Below are positions 27,501 through 41,058 of a stretch of DNA of 64,000 bases, in pieces. The stretch's first letter is position 1, and the number at the start of each line of letters is the position of its first letter. The stretch covers positions 8,713,158 to 8,777,157 of the forward strand of contig NC_040027.1 in the NCBI RefSeq assembly GCF_000972845.2, in the 5' to 3' direction. A model generated the notes under the pieces. It was not told the DNA's origin. It was given only the letters and a program-made list of their open reading frames with translations, and ran no database searches. The translations under genes and the position numbers were made by a program. Source of the DNA: Larimichthys crocea (lineage: Eukaryota > Chordata > Actinopteri > Sciaenidae).

Positions 27501-28075
27501 AACTTTGGTAAATGTTACTGATCACAGTATAGTTTGCCTTTATTTCCAGTTTGACTAATCCGGCATTTCATTTACAACCCGTTTTATAGTCTGAAAGTTG
27601 TTGGATCTACTGAGATCTCAACAATTACTGCGCTTCTATCATAATGGAAAGAGCAAATGATGTAAGCTGCATAAATAAAATCCAACTTCTAATCAGCCAC
27701 GGTTTTCCTTTAGCTATGATTGACTTGGTAGATTGAACACCTACATGAGTGGCTGTCGTTCGTGTTCGAGATGTTTGTTCTCATAGCAACTTGGGAGATC
27801 CATTGTCCACAAGGCAATCAACTTAAGGTTCACAGGTCTAATATATGCTAAATGAGTGGCACCTGAACCCTATTAACCCTGTTCGGTATGCTGCAAATGT
27901 ATGAAATCAGGAGTGCTAAGGGTCAATTAAACCATCAAACTTTGTAGACATGTAATATACGCCGAGGAGTGAATGAGACATTAACAATGAAATAACATAA
28001 TAATAATAAATGTCATGAAATTATGAAAAGAACACGATAATTAAAGAGCAGAATAAATGGCCACATCGAGTTTCA
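24561..28075 (+). repeat. long direct duplication, copy 2 (right of gap)
   Basis: This is the second copy of the block at 20627-24389, matching through to the end of the left copy at the gap. It has a 26-base insertion relative to copy 1 near 26290-26315. It carries normal-complexity sequence (27705-27785) where copy 1 has homopolymer junk, so this copy is probably the better sequence. Nothing coding is recognised. Confidence 0.95.
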
Positions 28076-28254
28076 TTAAGCACGATGACAACCAGATGTT
28101 TTTTACGCTTTGATGTGAAAAAAATAGTTTGATAGATATTTGTTGCAGATCTGAGCTAAGAGAGCTCAAAGCAACTTCACTATATTTGGATTCGATTTTT
28201 TAGAAACAATCAGCAAGCAGTGATGGCTTTTGTGATTAATGATTAAACATTTCA

Positions 28255-28530
28255 AATCTGCAGACAGACTGGAAGCCACTGCAGAGATGTTAGAACTGGT
28301 TTGATGTGCTCAACCGTCTCAGGGGAAGGTCAGAAACTGTGTGAGCGAAACATTGTCCAATACCAGGGGATGTTCAGACCCAACGATTTGTAGTTTCATC
28401 CTGTGTAGCATGTCATTTTGACAGACAACTAGTTTGACAACTATGGCATGCTCCATGATTCTTTGGATGCTTGTTGATATTCCTGGCTCCTCTGACCTGA
28501 TCCTCATGAAAGACCCAACCCTGGATAAGA
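28255..28530. repeat. possible fish interspersed repeat
   Basis: The stretch gactggaagccactgcagag, followed by gaactggtttgatgtgctca, resembles a common teleost repeat word set (ggaagccagtgtagag...actggtgtgatgtggtca). Support is by memory only. Confidence 0.4.
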
Positions 28531-31500
28531 GCATCAGTGTTGTATGATTCCAAGACATCCTCTGCAGTTCGGTTAACAACTTAATACGACAATAAAGATG
28601 CATTTCAGCTAATCTTTATACATATACTGATACATTTTTTATAAAGTATTTCGGAGACCCTGAATGATTTCTGTCATTCAAGTGAGGTTTCATCTCAGGC
28701 TTTATTGAGGCAAGCACATCTCTGCTGCACTTCCCAATCCTTTGTGTTGGCGAGGTGTGCGACATATGAACGCAGGTACATTTTAATCATCAGTCAGACG
28801 ATAACACGGGATCTGAGATTGCATTTTGATTTTGCACAAGCTTAACTGGTCAGGGTTAAATGTGTAGTCTGACCTATTAGTCACAGCAGAATATGGATCA
28901 CCTAATCAGATATTGTAACACTTGAAAAACATAGTTAATGCTGTGTGCTCTGATCTGAGCTTTAGACTTTGCAGAAGGCTTCTCGAAACTTTCTGAAGCT
29001 GTCAAAGCTTTTATTCTTTTAAAAAAAAAGATCAGAGAAAGCAAAAACTGGCATCCATCACCGCAACCAACCAACATGCCGGTTACCACAGTTAGAAAGT
29101 GTTTTGACAATCTCACATACAGCACTTGTAACGCTGTCTTGTAAAGTTTGTCTGTCTCTTTGCAAATTAAGACGAATCATAAATATTCAGTGTCATCCCG
29201 TCTGAACAAATGCTAAACAAAAACACTTTAAGTCACCACAGCAGGATGTAAATCCTCCCTCCTTAAAGTATTCATTTAAGGACTCATAAATTCAGCATTT
29301 AGTCAGACGAAAGCAGCCAGCGAGCGATCACGCTGTGCGTCATGAAAGGGGAGGGGGTGGCGAAGTGACAGCTTGTCATTGTTTTTGTTTTTTTCCAGGC
29401 TCTTCCTAATTGTGGTTTGCTGACTGATATGTAGAACAGGCATCAGTGGCTCGCTCTCGCTTTTGTGTTTTCTGAAGGTGAAGCAGCGCGGTGGATGCAG
29501 CTCTATAAATCAACTGACGTCAGTGAAAAGACGTTCAAAGTGTCTTAATGGGAAACAGAAAGAATGTCAAGGAAATGTTAAGAACTTCACAGAAGAAGAA
29601 AAGTTTTCTCTAGAAGTAACCGTTATATAGCAATAAAAGTATGTACAGTATGATGTGTTATTATTATTAACAGGGAACAAAACGGCTTTTAAAAAGGTGA
29701 ATGGGATATGAGAGAGTTCTCAGATCTTCCTCGGTTCCCCCCCAGGCAAAAACAAAAAGAAAACGTCTACACAGGCAAAACCAGTGTATGATTGTCGTTT
29801 TTTAAGAAACCGGCATCGTTCTGATGATTAGTCAGGCAGATTTAGAGGCTCTTTGAATATGCCTGAGAGGCTCTGCAGTGACAGATGCCTGCATGCCTGC
29901 CTTTTCCCATCAGGCAGTGTTTTAAATTGTTTACAATGAATCGCGCTAAAGGTTGATTTGACGTGGCTGTGAATTCATGCTTCAGTAAGGTTTACGTGAA
30001 CCCTGTTTCTTGCACGTGATGCAGGAACAAAAGAAGGAAGCAGGATTTTGGCCCCGGGCTTGATTTCCTTTTGTCTGAACTCTGTCTGTGCAGCTTCCAC
30101 CTCGCGTTCCTCCTCAGCGCTTCAGAAGGAACACGAGTGAAAAGGATAAATATAATAATTGGACTTGTAATTGCACTTGCACGTATTTGTAAAAGAACCC
30201 GTGGAGCACTCTGATTGAAATAAGTTGATTCAAGTAGCTTGTTTTTTTTTTCTTAGAGAGTATGAAGGTGAAGGGGGAGAATATTCTTCAAACGCTGTAG
30301 CTGGATGTGTCAGTATTTGAGAGTCAGCACAGCAGTACTCGCTTGGAGAAGGAAATAATTGGCTGCACTGTGCAAAGGCATGCACGTCAGTCTTCCTCAG
30401 TGCAGCCATGGATGTCATACTGCCTATGAATTGTGCATCTTTCAACGCTGGCTCCGTTTAGATGTTGTATGCAATACATATCCCTTAATGAAAGTCCAAA
30501 ATCAAAGAGCTATTTTTCTACTTTTCCACGCTGCAACTCAACAACTTTCCGCATTAATCAGTACCTGTCCTTGTTTGTGTGCGTGCCCCTCCTGATGGTT
30601 GCTCAATGACGTGATTTGCAGCACTTCTATTATGTTAATTAACGGTGATTTAATGCCTCTGAGAGGACTTCAAAGGACAATGCCAGGAGAGTAGCTGAGA
30701 TGGAAAATCACAGGTTGTAGTATTTTGATCCCAGTTGGTGAATCACACTTTACAGAGTTTTTCCCAAGTCGTTTCCTCTGAAGTTGTCTCACGCCTCCAT
30801 GCTGGTTTCTCACTTTAGTGGAGAAAAAGGAGAGAGGCTGATAATATTTTTTAATAAAAGCAGAAGAGGAAGTGCATGTGTGTGCGAGCGAATGTGTACA
30901 TTCTGTATGAGCTGCTGCCGGCTCTCGTTTTTCTTTAATAGAGACAAAAGACAAATGCACTGCAGAGCACACATTCATTTTCAAAAATGGAACTTTCTTC
31001 TTTCTTATTACAGCAACCTGAAATATGAATATGAACCAGTCTTCTTCTTCCTGGAAAACTGTCAGTGAAAACTGTCTTTAATATCCACCTCCACATTAAT
31101 AACTCAAATTACAATAACCAGGGGTATTGAAGCATAAATGAAGATATGGCCCCCATAGGCTCCACTGTAGGATTTTCTTCTCTATCTTTTATTTTTCAAC
31201 ATAGTTCCCATCGCTCCTCAGTGACACTTTCTAACCTAAAAGTGCCCGGTGGCTTTCCACCAGCTTCCACAGCTTGTCAGATTGTCATATATGGAAAGTA
31301 CCCACAGCAGCGGCAGGACAGGAAGACACTAATAAGGTGACAAAATACAGAGCCAAGCATTTTCTAGGGGGAAAAAAATGCTGCCACCATGATTTCATAT
31401 AGAAAAGAAAATTAATGTGCCGCGCTACTCCAATCCTGAATCTTATCTGTCCCCTCAGAGTTTTTTCAGTAGTTATTGCCCCCAAAATTGTTGGATTTCT

Positions 31501-32384
31501 CCAGGCTTTTTAGAAAGGGGTGGGAGAAAAAAAAAAAGTTGGTGTGATATACTCTCTATTTGCAGCTAATGCATAATGATTGAGGAAAATGCTGGCACAG
31601 TAACATTCATCCTTTCCTGACCAATGGCTTCTTGCATTCGTTTATTTCAGGAAAATGATGGAGAATTAGCTGCTCGGCTGTACGGGAGACTAAGTGCTGA
31701 TATGTGGCATGCGTAAAACAAATATTCAGCTCTCACTGCGAACGAAATTAAATGTATATATTGTTGATTTAAACATAACATGTAAATGCAACTTCAAAGT
31801 CTGAATTCTCTCAGCTATAAATGGAAGTTTTTAATTGCTGCGTCTTGATGGCTGATGTCAATTAAGGAGCCCTGAGGGATTCGAGTGTTCATCAGAACAA
31901 AACAGACGTGTGCGGGCCAACGGATAGAAGTTCCAGATCTTTTCTTTTTTTTTTGTCTCTTGTCATGAGCCGCTCCATTGTGCTAATGAACCTGTTTCCA
32001 CTCTCGGCTATGCATCCACAGGAGAATCATTTCTCTAAAAAACTGCACCCCTTCTCATCAGCGCTTCATGGACTTCAACCTGCAGCTGTCAGTTTGATTC
32101 ACAACAGTCACCGGCTTGGCATAGAAAGTGAAAATGCTTGCACGTTAATGTATGATTCAGAAGGAACCCGATGCCAACAGGACGTGCTATACATAGGAAG
32201 GCTTAAGGGAGAACTTCTCTAAAGGCTATCTGAAACACCTGCACAGCCTACTGCACCATCCATTAGACATACTGTAAGCTAGTCTCAGATGGCCTATTCT
32301 CAATTGGATGAGATCATTAGTTTTGCTTCAGCCTCTATCACTACATAGACTTAACTGTTCTCTCACAAGGGACTTCCACCTGCA

Positions 32385-32735
32385 GTCTTGTGCATCCCCT
32401 CCCCGCCATGCTGCCTCCGCTTTTCACATTTCTTCTCCCTATGATGCCTCATCATCCTTTACTTCACAGCTGTAGTCTTTCTCTTCATATCCATCCTCTG
32501 TCCTGTCGTTTCCTCGTCCTCGGCTACCTTTCCCCATGTTTTCACCCTCCATTCTCCAACTTTCCGCTCCCTCTCACATTCACTCTGTCCATTTGTTCTC
32601 CTCTCTATCATCTCTGCCTCCGCCGATTCCCCAACCTCCTCTCTGCTCCTTTTCTAACTCATCCACTATTTTCTCCCGTCCTCTCCGCCTTACTAAACAG
32701 AGCCCCACATTATCCCCCTCCTGCTTCTATCAGGG
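32385..32735 (+). other. pyrimidine-rich tract
   Basis: For about 350 bases the plus strand is strongly C and T biased, with many short CTCC and TTCTC words and few G. Open frames across it (two overlapping plus-strand frames) have the composition expected from the skew and no family resemblance, so they are not called as genes. Confidence 0.6.
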
Positions 32736-34295
32736 GTAGCTAGCCTGTCAGCCTCAAGCCTTAGTTAATCACTCAGGCAGCCAGGCAGTCGGGCAGCTCG
32801 CTGCTTGCTCCCTGGACACTAATAGCAAGACAAGCAGAGAGTGAGCGCAGGGAGGGGGTAGAGGGGGGCTGGGTGGACTCATTAGGAATACAGGTATTTA
32901 AGGAAATGGTCCATTTCAAATCAAAAGATAATTTGTCTCCTGCTCAAGTAAAGGCTTTTTCTGAGACAGGCTGTAGTTATATTAGGTCAGCTACAAATGT
33001 GAAGTGGTTGGGTCGTGCATGCTGCCGGCTATCCGCGGCCGTGCTGTTGACATTATCAATTTGAGGCTTGATAAATACTTCTTGTGTTCGGATGGCATAT
33101 TTTATCCCCAAAAGAGAGGTTGGGTTTGCTACCCGAAGGCGTTTTTTATGCTGACTCCATGTTGCTGCCGTGCCGATGGGGCCGGACTCGATAAAGTTGA
33201 AATATGACCTCCATTTGCACAATGACATTACCTCAAATAAAAAAAAAAAAAGGTTGCTGTCAGGCCTCTGAGGTGATCAATGCTTTTCAACAAATCCCTC
33301 ATTGCCCATTTTGTGTTTGCATGGCCAAATCAATACCAGTGCGAATAAAAAATTCATACCTAACAGGCAAAATGAAACTAAGCGATGAATGGCAATACTT
33401 TTTATCTGATAAGACAGTCCACAGGACAACTTATTGTGTTGCCTGAACTGGGTTATCCTGAATAGTGTTGAGCGAGACTGGTTCCTTTTGAAAAGAACAC
33501 AAGTTCACATCCCCCTCATACAAATGTTGGATTCATAGACAATAAAACGCAGCCTAGCTCAAGTTAATACACTCAAGGGTTTTGCCGCTACAGTGTTACT
33601 TTGGCAGTGCTCAGACTGACAGTAGCAGCCTCATTTACAGAATTTTAATGAGGCCAGTACATCGACCCAGCGAGGGTGCCAACACAGAGGCCACCAGCAA
33701 TAATGTTGATCCTGGCTCAACTTTTTGTTGCAACATGACATCATCCGAGCTAAGGCTGTGCCTTGGCTCGCTCAGATTCATGCATACTAAAGATGAAACA
33801 ATTGCCAGTGTGATATCTTTGTGAGTTTGAAGACTGATCAGACACACAGCATCTGACACAACAGACTGGTCACTCAAACTGGACTGTGTCTGGATTGGAT
33901 TTCATGCCTCAAACTTTAGATACAGTTTGATGACTTTATATCTTCTCCAATAAAAGGTACTGTTCACTATCATGTAGAGAGCTGCAGGGATAAACATTTC
34001 TCAGAGATTTGAGTCTTGTGTGGTGGCCACAACTAGAACTGGTCCAAAATACTCATTATCACAGTTTGTAGCTGTCTGAAAAGGTATTTACGACTTTAGA
34101 AAACACCCATTTTCTTAATTTGCATCATTAGTGAGTAAGCGAGTGTTGAAAATAGCACAATTATGGACCGGACATCACAAAAGCTAAAAATATAAAGACT
34201 CATAGATCCACTTAGATCCATTTCTGTGCAATTCATGTGTGTGGTGAGTCAGCCAGAGAAAGAATTTTTATCTCCACGCTCCATCGGCCCAAAAT

Positions 34296-34527
34296 CATTG
34301 ACGCCTGAAGAACTTTTTTCCAGCAACCCGGGCCCAGTGAGCAACTGTCATTGGAATGAATGCGGTGTCGCCTCGGGAACATAATGTCTTTATACATTTA
34401 TGATGTGTGCGCTGTCAGTCAGGTGACCTAATGCTGACGTCTTTAAAGCTGCTGATAGATGAAGAGCATGTCAGCGTGGCATTTTTCTGTCATTGCCACT
34501 TGTAGTCCTCTGTGGGCAATGTTCAGC
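34296..34527 (+). repeat. long inverted repeat, left arm
   Basis: About 230 bases (cattgacgcctgaagaac ... gggcaatgttcagc) match the reverse complement of 35845-36075 at roughly three quarters identity. Shared blocks include tcattggaatgaatg, tgtctttatac and ggtgacctaatgctgacgtc. It is not coding. It could be two copies of a repeat in opposite orientation or the long TIRs of an old element. Confidence 0.8.
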
Positions 34528-35062
34528 AAAAGTTGCTCTATATACTGTAGTTTTACGGGTATGGAAAAAGTGTCGACAGAATAAAAAGCACAAACCATTC
34601 TCAAAAATTACCTCAGATTAGGAAGACTTTTTTGCGTTGTGATACCACACAGGTGTTACTGTTATTTTATTATCAATTAACAAAACAAAGAACACCATCA
34701 GCACAAAAAAAAAGGGAAAGAAGCAGCAGTACGGTGGGTGTAGAGGAAGTGGACCTGTCACCATGTTGACACCCCTGCTATTAGAGGAACATTCTCAGGT
34801 GCAGTGGCTGGCAGTCTCCAGTGTTTACCGGGGAGCATCATTAGCCCGGCGTCTCACAGCCTTAAAATGTCATATATCCACAGTAATGAACTGAGAGAGC
34901 ACGCACTATTCCCAAACTTCCCCGCTGCAGCGCCCACATTAATCCAAATGCTCAAACTCTGCAACTCGAGTCCCTCCACTCATTAACAGTGGCAGATATC
35001 AAGATAGGAATAATGAGGAAGTGCCCGCAAGTCAGGACATATATTAAAGAAACAGAAAGAGC

Positions 35063-35094
35063 AGGAGAGAGAGAGAGAGGAGAGGGAGAGGGAG
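35063..35094. repeat. GA-rich microsatellite
   Basis: GA units interrupted by GG, running into a purine-rich tail. Confidence 0.8.
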
Positions 35095-35844
35095 AATAAA
35101 TCCTGTCATAAATGGGAAAATACCCCTGAGAAATTGCCTGCGGCTTGGATGACAAACAGCATGCATTCATATTGTTTGGAGACGGTGACAGCCTCTTCTA
35201 CTAGTGCCAGGAACATAATCATAAGAATGTACAACTCAAGTAAAGGCTAACAAAATGTGTAATAAAGACTGCTTTCATGCAGAGCGAGTGTTGCTGAAGA
35301 ATGTTCGTAACATTCAGCTGGAGATCCTCCAGAGGTTCGTCCACTTGTTTCCAGTAGGACTTCAGTACAATTTGAGAGCTATACTAGTGGAGGTATATTA
35401 GTATTTTCTTTTCATGCCATAATGATTCAATTCACAAACACTGTAATAATAATTTTAAACTAATTACCATCTTCCAAACAAATAAATGATCATGTCTTAT
35501 TATAATTAAAGATGCTACTTTATTGAACCAGAGATAGAAATTCATAAAATCATAAAGATAATTAAAATTAACTCCACGTTTACCAGGTCTAACATTAAAG
35601 ACATGAACACATGATTGAATCTCCATAATATTCAAATATATAGTATGAGAAGTACTTTTACTTTTGGTAATTTAAATGTATTTTGACGTGAAAAGTCAAA
35701 AGTCATATTTTTGTCCTTTGTGCTATTAAATGATACTTTTCTTTTTTTAAAAAGAATCCAATAATACTGATGGATAATAAGTAGTTTATTATATTTTGTG
35801 CAGCTCCGTTACGTAACCTTAAAAAAAACGTCCTAAGTGACTTG

Positions 35845-36075
35845 GCTGAACATTGCCCACTCTGGTCACAAGTGTCAGCGACAGTCTAACGCCACACTGA
35901 CATCCTCTTCATCATCAACATTCCCTTTGAGTCAGCTGCTTTTAAAAAGACGTCAGCATTAGGTCACCTGCCTGACAGTGCACGGTGGGGGACATGGATG
36001 TATAAAGACATTAAGATGACACCACATTCATTCCAATGACAGCTGCTCACTGGAAAACTTCTTCAGGCACCAATG
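35845..36075 (-). repeat. long inverted repeat, right arm
   Basis: Reverse-complement partner of 34296-34527, separated by 1.3 kb of unmatched sequence. The outer ends (attggtgcctgaagaa when read on the minus strand) line up with the outer end of the left arm. No target duplication was found beside either arm. Confidence 0.8.
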
Positions 36076-39000
36076 TGTTTCGGTACATGAGTACTGTGTA
36101 GTACTGTGGTATTTCTACTTTCACTTCAGTCTTCTACCTCTGCATTTTTTAAGCATGACTTGCTACAATATTAAAGTTAGTACTGCATCACATATATACA
36201 GTAGACAGAAATGTTCTAGCACCACTATGGCATCCGATTTATAATTTATTTGAGAACACAATAATGTGCAGAGCTTCTGAGTACATTCAAATCCAGAATC
36301 CAGATATACTATAGCACTATGTTTCTGCAGTGATGGGGTCCCAAATCAAAAGGGGCCAAAGCAGTAATAGAGACAACTTAGTATGGAACCAGAGCTCGGT
36401 TTACAAGGTGTAATCCTGATCCACACTTGAATATTTATATTTCTTGTTTGGAGCCAAACAATTTGTTAGTAGCTAGTAACTAATCAAGGATGTACATGCA
36501 TGTTACATGCATGACCACGTCCGAGAAGCAGGCTGATGTTGAAACAAAATATTACTTCGTTTATTTTGATTTAAAAAATATATTTCAAATGAATTTATTT
36601 CAAAGATTCCTTCTCGTAACGGTAGAGGGAGGTCGTGTACCAGTGTGGGGGATCCAGTGGCTTCTTGATAAGCATTGGGACTTTTTATTTCTGCTTTATT
36701 CATGAGAATCTCTGGCCAGCCGCTTCATCTACAAATCCATGTGAAGGCATTTAACAACTTCACATCATGAATAATTATCTCAGAATTTCTAAAGTGTCAT
36801 CGGCCGCACAGACCAGTTCCTATTACAAATCCATCCATCAACGGATGAGATTATATCAATATGAAATCTTGCCAGAGCATTACCGTGCAGGTATTGACTC
36901 AATATTGTTTTCCATTTCAGAGCATCACAATATATTGCAACTCATTACACTTCTCTGCTGAGATGAAAATATGTCACGCCGCTCATCTTTTGATAAATAT
37001 GGAGGACAAATGATCAGCGACCATCTGCGACTTGAAGATTTATCACGAGTCTGCCTCGTGCAACAAATTTAAAAACAAAATGTCACATTTTAGAGGACTT
37101 TAAGAACCCAGTTCGACCGAGCAGAATTGTATAAAAAGGTTTTCAGCACGGTCTCCAAAAGCTTGAAGTCGTTCTTCCTGCTGGCTAAGGACAGAAACTC
37201 AGCGCGGCTGTTTCTCTTTTTTGTGTCTGTGTCTGAGGAGGTTATCACTTGCATGTATTCAGGAATAACTGAGGTTCCAACTCTGCTCTGGCATTTCTCA
37301 GCATGGGTGGTAAACTTGTCAAACTTTGATGCCGACGCCACGCTGCTCTACATTGTTTGCAGGAAGTGCCAGTTAGCTATGACTCAGCAGGACCTCTGAC
37401 AAATGAATGAGCCCCAGTCAGATCTTTAATTCAGTGCATGAGTGGGCTCAGGTGTGCTGCCTGGTTGTGCATGAGAGCACTTTCCAAAAGTGATTCATGT
37501 GCCTGTCGTTTGGTGATGATGTACATTTTTATAGCAGATACCTGAAACCTAGATTACGCGTCATTACTTTGGATTTTGGACAGTTTGAGATCTTTTTTTT
37601 TTCTCCTTTTGTTAAAACTCGTGTAAAGTGTCTGACCAACTTTCAGCCAGTTCCAACATCTCTCTTGTCTAGAAAGCGACATATCAGTGTTTCAGTTGTA
37701 GGCATGAGACTGCAGGAGCTGCACTGTTGCCTAAAAACTAGTTACTTTGATATTTCCACCAAAGCAATTGCTAACAGACTCTTATTTAACTGATTTCATA
37801 CATGGCACAGTCTCTTTCTCATCTTGATCTTCAGATAAAATCAGTGTGAGACTATGCTTAATTCAGCATCTATCTGATCCACCAACCAGCAACATATTTC
37901 AGTTTGTTTAACATGGTTCACATGGCCTTCTCCCACTAAAATATAGCACAGAGAACTGGTAGCGGCTTCTTGAGTTGGCGGCAAAACCCCAAAAAATCTA
38001 AAATGTAACATTTGCAAACTTGATGGATTCTGTTGTTGAACATGTTCCACATACGATGTCCTATATGTTGTGTTTCTAAAGTAATCTGTTTTTATAGACA
38101 CATAATTATTCAAATGTCTTCTTTAAATTGAGTTTGGTGCAATATTTTCCCCTGGCAGCACAGAGAGCTTTAGTTTAATTCAAACTGCTAATAAGTTCAT
38201 CTTTGAACATGTTTTTCCAGGACTGCAGAAACACAACACTAATGCTCATGTATTGATTACAGATGGTGACTAATTAGGCTAATTATTAACTAATCAAAGT
38301 CAGTTTTTAATGCCAAATCTATGATTTATAATACATTCTTGATATACAGCATGCTTAATTTACCAAGACCAGTGGGCCTCTATTATGGCTGATATAGATA
38401 CATGTCGTCTTCTCTCGAGCAGACTTCCCATCACATACAGAGAACATAAAAACACCGTATGTTTGACTTTTTCATGTTGAACTGATTGGCAGCGACAGGA
38501 CCGACTTATGCAGACCATTCTTACATCCAATCCGGACTCCAATCAGTTTATCTCCCAGCCTCCTCCCACATCGACGACTTGTTCGTCTTATCTCCCCGGC
38601 TCTCAATCTCCTGTGTTTCATGTGGCTCGAGCTGCAGGACAGCGCTCATCACTTAGCTTGTTCTTAATCATCTCTGAAAGATGCTTCAGGAAAAGTGAAA
38701 ACTGAATGTGTTTTAGCTTTAGAGACTTTTCAGAATTGCTCATACACTCTCGTATTAAACTGGAGCCCTCATTTGTTGCCTTGACACGGCGTGAGTCTGT
38801 GCACTGGAGTGGAGTGCACTCATTGTGTGATTTCACCTGAAGCACTGAGCAGCTTTTTGGAAAGTCAAAGTGCCCGAGCTCTCTCTTGCTCCAAGATTGC
38901 TCCCATCCCACGAGCAGATGCCCAATAATGCAATTGCAAAACGGGCAGCATCCGCCGCATTACTCACTCCATTAGCTGCAGTCAGACTGAAAGAAACATA

Positions 39001-39383
39001 GAATTTTTAGACAAAAAAAAAATGCGAGTTGTTAGTAACAATAATTGATGGAGATGGTGGAGGTGAGCGTGTGGAGGCGGACGGGAAGCAGGAAACATGA
39101 ATTCAGGGTTTGGGGAGAGGAGATGAGGCAGAAATTGCTTCCACTATCAACCATGTTCCCATTTGTACTGACGGTAAAAGACATCTATATTTTCTTTCAG
39201 TTTGTATTTTGTAAATGCCAGAAGATCAGAGATCTAAATCTTTCCAATGCTTACTTTAATATTTATTTAAATACACACACATATACCCATTTGTTCTCAT
39301 GTGTTAGCTCCAAACCATTTTACTTTAGGAAGGTTGCATGAGTGCAAACATTATGTCTATGGTCCAATTCTCCTTTTTTAAAA
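36076..39383. other. intergenic, no gene seen
   Basis: No coding or RNA gene signal. Short open frames only. Confidence 0.6.
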
Positions 39384-39483
39384 AGTTGCATTCATTGCTC
39401 TTAAAACTTGAGTTGATAAAAATTCTGAAGACTCAAACCTCAGAACACGATGCTTTCACCTCAGCCTAAACACTTGAACTTTC
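39384..39483. repeat. diverged direct repeat, copy 1
   Basis: The sequence gttgcattcattgctcttaa, on to agttgataaaaattctgaag and ending acttgaactt, aligns with 41109-41192 with gaps. Family not recognised. Confidence 0.55.
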
Positions 39484-39576
39484 CTCATTAAATGCTACCA
39501 CCGCTCTCTCTTAGCCTCTCAGAGTTGAGCTGCAGTGGGTGCATCAGATTTGATTGCTCCCTGGCCTGGAGTGGGG

Positions 39577-39578
<2 letters not shown>

Positions 39579-39639
<61 letters not shown>
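39579..39639. repeat. (AC)n microsatellite, longest in window
   Basis: About 30 uninterrupted AC units, long enough to be highly length-polymorphic. Confidence 0.97.
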
Positions 39640-39641
<2 letters not shown>

Positions 39642-40624
39642 GCATCAGTGGGCAGGTGCAAGAAAAGGCCCTGATAATTGGCTGGCATAGTGTGTCCAGG
39701 CCTCCGGTGGGGCTGGGCTGTGACTCCCGAGGAAGACACACAAAATGAGCTACTGCATCAAAAATTGAGGTTGGCAACCTCCATGCACGTCTGGGCGATT
39801 TTTCAAATGAGCATTTCTCGGCCCCAGAGGAAACCACGGCGCTCCTGCTATCATAAGCAATTGGAATAGAAATGGACACAAAATACTTTTTTGCTGGCAT
39901 GCATAAGTAGGTTGGGCAAGAGGGCAAGCTGTGATGTTCAAAGAGTGGTGGATAAGAGAGCAGGAACAAAAAGAGACGTGTTTTATTTTCTGAAGAAATT
40001 AGGTTAGCGTATTTTTGTTTCTGTGGTTTTTCTTTTAAGCTTCAGATTTTCTTTTCCCCCGTTCTTTAAAGAACGGAAGAGATCAGAGAAATGGGCTTTG
40101 AGTCCTAATAAGAACTGTAAGGACTGTGCGGTGCATCATCCTGCTGCCACTGACAGAGCTTTGAAAGCCCAGAGCAGAAATAGCTCCATTTTCACATCAG
40201 AAGGTCTAAACCTCTTTTTAAAAAAAGTTTGATAAATGTTACTCTAGACAAGTGTGTTATCGGCTTCCTTTAATCCAAAGCAGCTATACAAAGCCAGGGT
40301 CTGTATTGTCTTTCTGTTGCATGCGCAGCTGAATATGGCACATGGGGTTTATTCATCAGCTCACCTAAAACATTTCAGAGACGGAAAATGTGAAAAAAAT
40401 TATTTCAGGTGGGATTTGATCAAATTGTTTTGAAATTTGATTTGATGATTTCTATAATGTGGGCGAGAAAGCGAGCATGGAGTCTCTGGAGAACAATGCT
40501 TTGACCCACACCTCGCTCACTGGCGCTGGTTTAGGAGGTGAAAAAAAAGAGAGCGAGAGTGCAAGGATTATAAATACAACTGAAAATCTTGGAAATAAAG
40601 TAAGTTTAGTAAAATAAAGTTTGA

Positions 40625-40647
40625 AAACAACAACAACAACAACAACA
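40625..40647. repeat. (AAC)n microsatellite
   Basis: About seven AAC units. Confidence 0.85.
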
Positions 40648-41058
40648 GGCTACCTAGAGGGGTTAGCCAGACGATCCATCTCCTTTGACTGGATTAAATT
40701 TGGGCATTTTGAATCATCAAAACTATCTTTAAAGCACATACAAAAAAAGGACAAAGAATCAGAACTCGAGGAATGTATTTTTTCTTCACTCTTTCCATTT
40801 GCACCATTTTATTTCATGTCGGTCACTCGGGGGCAGTGGAAGGAGCTGAAAACGTCTGCACGAAGGAGAATCCACCATCCACCCGGAAAACTGCCTTTTC
40901 TCCCTGCTGCGACCCGTAAATAAAGTTTTGATACATCACGTCCAACTTTATCAAGAGGGATAAAAGAAAACTGCATTCCAAGGAAGATGGGCAACAAGTA
41001 TTGTGAACGTCTATGATTGAGTATTTTTTTCAAGGAAATCTTGCTTTGACATAATTCT

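Larger units (their letters stand above)
28076..34295. other. intergenic, no gene seen; possible conserved non-coding DNA
   Basis: Apart from the repeat near 28255 and the pyrimidine tract at 32385-32735, this is ordinary-complexity sequence without recognised repeats. Blocks 31600-31890 and 32880-33230 read like non-repetitive sequence that might be constrained. Confidence 0.5.

Noticed and set aside
32390..32743. 117-codon plus-strand frame
   Set aside because: It lies wholly in the pyrimidine-rich tract, where stop codons are scarce; it consists mostly of P, L, S and F.
39488..39969. Frames of up to 130 codons with VCVCVC or HTHTHT runs
   Set aside because: They arise from the long AC microsatellite, which is open in several frames.
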